Source: Bacteroidota bacterium (GTDB lineage Bacteria > Bacteroidota > Bacteroidia > Bacteroidales > JAKIYJ01). Taken from it: a stretch of 10,857 nt of DNA. The stretch spans positions 1-10,857 of the forward strand of contig JAKIYJ010000031.1 of the NCBI GenBank assembly GCA_022708585.1, given 5' to 3'. Below the pieces are notes generated by a model. That model had not been told where the DNA came from. It made no database searches and was given only the letters and a program-made list of their open reading frames with translations. Below are positions 7,429 to 10,857 of the stretch, piece after piece; the first letter of the stretch is position 1, and the number at the start of each line of letters is the position of its first letter. The position numbers and the translations under genes are program-made.

Positions 7429-8208
7429 ATGCATCGTTTTTGTTTATCAATATTTTTATTTTTGTTTTTACAGACAGGTTTTTCACAAAATATAATATTA
7501 AAAGGTGTTTACAATGGAGTTAATTTATTTGTAATTAATCCAACTTTTGGCAATAGTTTTTGTACAGATTCAGTATATATAAATGAAAATCCCGGTAATT
7601 ATGAAATACATTCAAATGCTTTTGAAATTAATTTTGAATCAATGGGAATTGATTCAGGAAGTGCTGTAAATGTTGTTATTTATCATAAGGAAGGGTGTAA
7701 ACCTGTGGTTGTTAACTCTGAAGCAATAAGTCTTCAAAACAATTTTTCATTTAAATCCTTTAAAGTAAACAGAAATGGAACTGTCATTGTTTCTATATCA
7801 GGAGATCCAGGTCCGGAACCAATGAAGTTACAGCAATATCGCTGGGGGAAGTGGGTTAATATTACAGACATTACAGAAGCCGATTCGATAAAACCAAATG
7901 AATACAGTGTTAAGGTGAGATATCATAATGGTGAAAATCAGTTTAGAGTAGTTAGAACAAGTGAAACAGGTAATGATATTTTTTCCAAAGTGGTTAAAAT
8001 ACGTTCTCAAAATGAAGAATTGCAGATTCTTTCTTCAAAAGTATCGGATATATTGAAATTTTCAGGAGAAACATTATATGAAATTTTCGATGAAAAGGGT
8101 AATTTTATGCGTGACGGTTATGGCAGTGAAATCGATGTTTCTGATTTGCCGAGAGGTAAATATTTTATAAATTACGATAATAAAACAGGAACGTTTATTA
8201 AAAAATAA
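7429..8208 (+). CDS. Secreted protein of unknown function with sorting-tail-like C-terminus
   Basis: The protein has 259 residues and I do not recognise the family. Residues 1-20 are a clear signal peptide (a short positive start, a long hydrophobic run, and TGFSQ before N21). There is no lipobox cysteine, so it is probably not a lipoprotein. The body is rich in beta-strand-type sequence with three cysteines (44, 89 and one inside the signal peptide). Residues 132-190 (QQYRWGKWVN onward) look like a small Ig-type domain. The last 45 residues (YEIFDEKGNF, then IDVSDLPRGKYFI and FIKK at the end) resemble the second half of a T9SS type A sorting domain, but the usual PNP motif is absent. The stop is 10 bases before the beta-barrel gene, so the two are probably co-transcribed. 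The IS right end lies 40 bases upstream. Confidence 0.85.
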   Translation: MHRFCLSIFLFLFLQTGFSQNIILKGVYNGVNLFVINPTFGNSFCTDSVYINENPGNYEIHSNAFEINFESMGIDSGSAVNVVIYHKEGCKPVVVNSEAISLQNNFSFKSFKVNRNGTVIVSISGDPGPEPMKLQQYRWGKWVNITDITEADSIKPNEYSVKVRYHNGENQFRVVRTSETGNDIFSKVVKIRSQNEELQILSSKVSDILKFSGETLYEIFDEKGNFMRDGYGSEIDVSDLPRGKYFINYDNKTGTFIKK

Positions 8209-8218
8209 TACTATATAG

Positions 8219-8854
8219 ATGACAAAAATTTCGATAAATATAATATTATTAAGTATATTTTTATTATTTTCATTAAATATTAAATCTCAGAATTTTGGTG
8301 GAGGCTGTTTTGCCGGTATAGTTGCAAGTCAAATTTCTGGTGATGACCTTTCGGGCTTTAACAAGCCTGGTTTTAACGGTGGAATTTTTACTAATCTTAA
8401 AATTAATGAAAAATTAAAATTGCAACTTGAATTGTCTTATATTCAAAAAGGCAGCCGTGATAATGCCTACCCCGATAAAGGAGATTATGAATCTTATTTG
8501 TTAAGACTTAATTATGTTGAAATGTATTTAAATTTTAAATTTAAATTAAATAAGTTTTTTGCTTTTGATGCTGGTCCCTGTATAGCTTATTTGTTTTCAC
8601 ATTCAGAAAAATATCAATATGGAGAATTACCATTATCAGTACCTTTTAAAAAAACTGATACAGGATTAACAGGGGGATTGCATTATATAATTAATAATAA
8701 ATTAGATGCTGTTTTCAGAATATCAAATTCTATATTACCTGTAAGAGAACATAAAGGAGGTGGAACGTATAGACTCAACAGGGGACAATATAACACTGTT
8801 GTATCACTTTCGTTACACTATAATTTTAAAATAAAAAATAAGCAAAATCTTTAA
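8219..8854 (+). CDS. Outer-membrane beta-barrel protein, PorT-like family
   Basis: The protein has 211 residues, typical for the small outer-membrane beta-barrel family (PF13568 type, often named porin or PorT family). Residues 1-24 are a signal peptide ending IKSQ before N25. The mature part starts with glycine-rich FGGGCFAGIVASQISGDDLSGF and has alternating strands that recur in this family: GFNGGIFTNLKINEKLKLQLELSY-type residues near 51-75, YIQKGSR (75-81), LRLNYVEMYLNFKFKL (90-105) and a closing strand (VVSLSLHYNFK) near the C-terminus. It should sit in the outer membrane; its ligand or partner is unknown. The tight spacing to the secreted protein upstream suggests the two work together, perhaps as a surface pair. 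It is not assigned as the T9SS component PorT itself. Confidence 0.85.
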   Translation: MTKISINIILLSIFLLFSLNIKSQNFGGGCFAGIVASQISGDDLSGFNKPGFNGGIFTNLKINEKLKLQLELSYIQKGSRDNAYPDKGDYESYLLRLNYVEMYLNFKFKLNKFFAFDAGPCIAYLFSHSEKYQYGELPLSVPFKKTDTGLTGGLHYIINNKLDAVFRISNSILPVREHKGGGTYRLNRGQYNTVVSLSLHYNFKIKNKQNL

Positions 8855-8928
8855 AAATATTATATTTGGAATCACAGGAGCAATGGAGTTATTTATGTTC
8901 AAAATATTATTCAAAAATCAATTAATAT

Positions 8929-8957
8929 TAACCTCAAAATATTGATGAGGTTATTTT
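8929..8957 (+). terminator. Hairpin terminator candidate after the two-gene unit
   Basis: TAACCTCA (8929-8936) and TGAGGTTA (8946-8953) form an 8-bp perfect stem around a 9-base loop, followed by TTTT. It lies 74 bases after the beta-barrel stop codon and before the kinase gene, where the end of the transcript is expected. The T run is short. Confidence 0.5.
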
Positions 8958-9065
8958 AACTGTAACATAGAGAGTACTTTATATTGCAGACTTTGACATC
9001 AAATTTTCGGGATGGGAAAATATTGGCATACAGTTATTACATATTTTACTGTTTTTAATAAAAAT

Positions 9066-10857
9066 ATGTGTAAAATTATTTTCATATCATTGATATTATT
9101 TTTTATTTCCCATTTGAATGAGATTAGTGGACAAAATGTGGGTATTGCTGATACTTTTGATATAAAAAACATATCTGTTAAAAATTCAAATCCTTCTTTA
9201 TTTAATGATTTAGCCCAGAAAAAACTTTTTAATGAACCAGAAAAAGCTCTTGTTTTTGCTGAGGCTGCTTTAAAAACTGCAATTTTAAATAATAATAAAA
9301 AGGAAGAAGCAAGAGCATGGTATTATATAGGTAATGTTTATAATATTAAAGGTGAAAACGACAAAGCTCTTGATGCATATTATAAGGCTCTTGAAATAAA
9401 GAAAATGCTCAATGACAGGGAAGGTCTTGCCAGAGTTTTAAATAATATTGGTGTTATAAAAGTTAATACAGGTGACTATAAAACTGCGATAGAATATTAT
9501 AATAAATCGCTTAAAATTAAATATCAGCTTAAAGATACAAATGGTATTGCTGGCACCCTTGCCAATATAGGAAATATTTACTTTTTATGGGGAAAATACA
9601 GAGAATCATTTAAATACAATCATACGGCTCTTTCGCTTTATGAAATGACCGATAATAAACAGGGAATTGCAGCTTGCTCGAACCATCTGGGGGCGATTTA
9701 TGAAAACTGGAAAGATTTTAACAGTGCTTTAAATAGTTATAATACCGCATTGGAACTTGAAACATATAATCGCAATTCTGACGGTATAGCCAATACCTTG
9801 AATAATCTTGGTAATTTATACAATAAAATGGGGGTTTATGAGGAAGCATTAAATAAATATGAACAATCTCTTGAAATACGCAAAAAAGAAAATAATCTTA
9901 AAGGTATTGCCAGTACACTCAATAATATTGGCACTTTATATACCCAAAAAAGTGAATATGACAAGGCAAGGAATTATTTTAAACAGGCTTTAAATATTAG
10001 CAGACAAATAAATTCAGGCTATGAAATAACAGTTAATTTATATGCAATTGGGAATAATTACCTTACTTTAAAAAATTACAAGTCAGCCAGGCCTTATTTT
10101 GAAGAAAGTTTGAAAATAGCATCCGATAATAATTTTAGGGAACTTGTTGCAGATAATTACAATGCTTTATCTACCATATATTCTAATTTACAGATGTATG
10201 ATAAGGCATATTTATGCCTGCAAAAATATATGATGTTGAAAGACAGTATATTTAGCAAGGAAACGTATAAGCAAATGGCTGAAATTAAAACTCGTTATGA
10301 AACAGAAAAAAAACAAAAAGAAATAGAATTGTTGAAAAGAAATATGTTAATCCAGCAGTTAAAATCAGAACAAAGAGAACAACAGTTAAATATGAGATTG
10401 ATTATATGGATAGCAGTTGCGGGATTTATTATTTTATTGATTTTTTCAGGTGCTATTATGTTACGGCTTAATCAACGTAGAAAATTAATTATAGCAGAAC
10501 AAAAAGCGCTGCGTGCTCAAATGAACCCTCATTTTATTTTTAATGCAATGAATTCAATTCAGGGATTTATAATGGAACATAATAATGAATCTGCCCGTAA
10601 ATATCTTAATCGTTTTTCTCAACTTATGAGAAATATACTTGAAAACTCGAAGCAAACCACAATCCCGCTTAAAGAAGAACTTGATACATTGACTCTTTAC
10701 CTTGAACTTGAAAAATTAAGATTTAGCAATAGTTTTGAATATAATATTTCAATAGATGATGCTATTGACTGTGAAGAAGTTTATATCCCTCCAATGCTTA
10801 TTCAACCATTACTCGAAAATGCTATTCAGCACGGCCTGTTGCCATCAAATAAACAAG
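9066..10857 (+). CDS. TPR-containing sensor histidine kinase, LytS/YehU type, 3' end beyond window
   Basis: The gene is open for 597 codons to the window edge. Residues 1-23 are a signal peptide (MCKIIFISLILFF, ending SGQ). Residues 80-395 hold eight TPR units at an exact 40-residue period: the conserved Gly falls at 89, 129, 169, 209, 249, 289 and 329, with Ser at 369. A charged coiled coil (401-443) leads to one membrane helix (444-466). The cytoplasmic part is a His_kinase (PF06580) domain with phosphoacceptor His489 in QMNPHFIFNAMNSIQ and an N-box at 580-590 (QPLLENAIQHG, Asn585). The glycine-rich ATP-binding part is beyond the window. The TPR region should be periplasmic and sense a protein or peptide. 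Such kinases usually act with a LytTR response regulator, which is not in the window. An in-frame ATG at 9012 would add 18 residues before the signal peptide, so 9066 is preferred. Confidence 0.92.
   Translation, partial: MCKIIFISLILFFISHLNEISGQNVGIADTFDIKNISVKNSNPSLFNDLAQKKLFNEPEKALVFAEAALKTAILNNNKKEEARAWYYIGNVYNIKGENDKALDAYYKALEIKKMLNDREGLARVLNNIGVIKVNTGDYKTAIEYYNKSLKIKYQLKDTNGIAGTLANIGNIYFLWGKYRESFKYNHTALSLYEMTDNKQGIAACSNHLGAIYENWKDFNSALNSYNTALELETYNRNSDGIANTLNNLGNLYNKMGVYEEALNKYEQSLEIRKKENNLKGIASTLNNIGTLYTQKSEYDKARNYFKQALNISRQINSGYEITVNLYAIGNNYLTLKNYKSARPYFEESLKIASDNNFRELVADNYNALSTIYSNLQMYDKAYLCLQKYMMLKDSIFSKETYKQMAEIKTRYETEKKQKEIELLKRNMLIQQLKSEQREQQLNMRLIIWIAVAGFIILLIFSGAIMLRLNQRRKLIIAEQKALRAQMNPHFIFNAMNSIQGFIMEHNNESARKYLNRFSQLMRNILENSKQTTIPLKEELDTLTLYLELEKLRFSNSFEYNISIDDAIDCEEVYIPPMLIQPLLENAIQHGLLPSNKQ

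Noticed and set aside
8861..8868. TATATTTG, a match to the Bacteroidetes -7 element, upstream of the kinase
   Set aside because: No TTTG lies at the expected upstream distance, and a transcript from here would pass through the hairpin at 8929 before the kinase.
1..10857. CRISPR arrays, tRNA, rRNA or known riboswitches
   Set aside because: No spaced repeat arrays, tRNA-like cloverleafs or rRNA segments were seen by reading; the only periodic repeat is the TPR coding region.

Overview
The window looks like AT-rich chromosomal DNA of a Bacteroidota (Bacteroidetes) bacterium. The reasons are gingipain-type C25 proteases with a type IX secretion (T9SS) C-terminal sorting domain, signal peptides ending in the typical S-Q, a PorT-type outer-membrane beta-barrel protein, a TPR/LytS-type sensor kinase, and no Shine-Dalgarno sequences before starts. 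The species cannot be named from the sequence.

Left half (1-5589, minus strand): two large secreted cysteine proteases lie head to tail with a 21-base gap, so they are probably co-transcribed. The upstream gene (2110-5589, complete, 1159 aa) resembles the Lys-gingipain Kgp along its catalytic region. The downstream gene (1-2088, 696 codons open to the window edge, 3' end missing) resembles the Arg-gingipains RgpA/RgpB. Both keep the His-Cys dyad with the 33-residue spacing of the P. gingivalis enzymes, and both keep the residues that set Lys or Arg specificity there. The Kgp-like protein ends in a T9SS type A sorting domain. This pair is the main point of interest in the window.

Middle (5590-7428): an AT-rich spacer holds a possible promoter for the protease pair and a possible decayed coding remnant. 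It is followed by a complete IS5-family insertion sequence (5971-7388). The element has imperfect 20-bp inverted repeats, a probable 4-bp AATA target duplication and one intact DDE transposase gene. Its right end lies 40 bases before the next gene.

Right half (7429-10857, plus strand): a small secreted protein with a sorting-tail-like C-terminus and an outer-membrane beta-barrel protein form a two-gene unit closed by a hairpin terminator candidate. After it comes a sensor histidine kinase with a signal peptide, eight TPR units at an exact 40-residue period, a coiled coil, one membrane helix and a LytS-type kinase domain. The kinase gene is cut off by the window end. Nothing in the sequence ties the kinase to the proteases.
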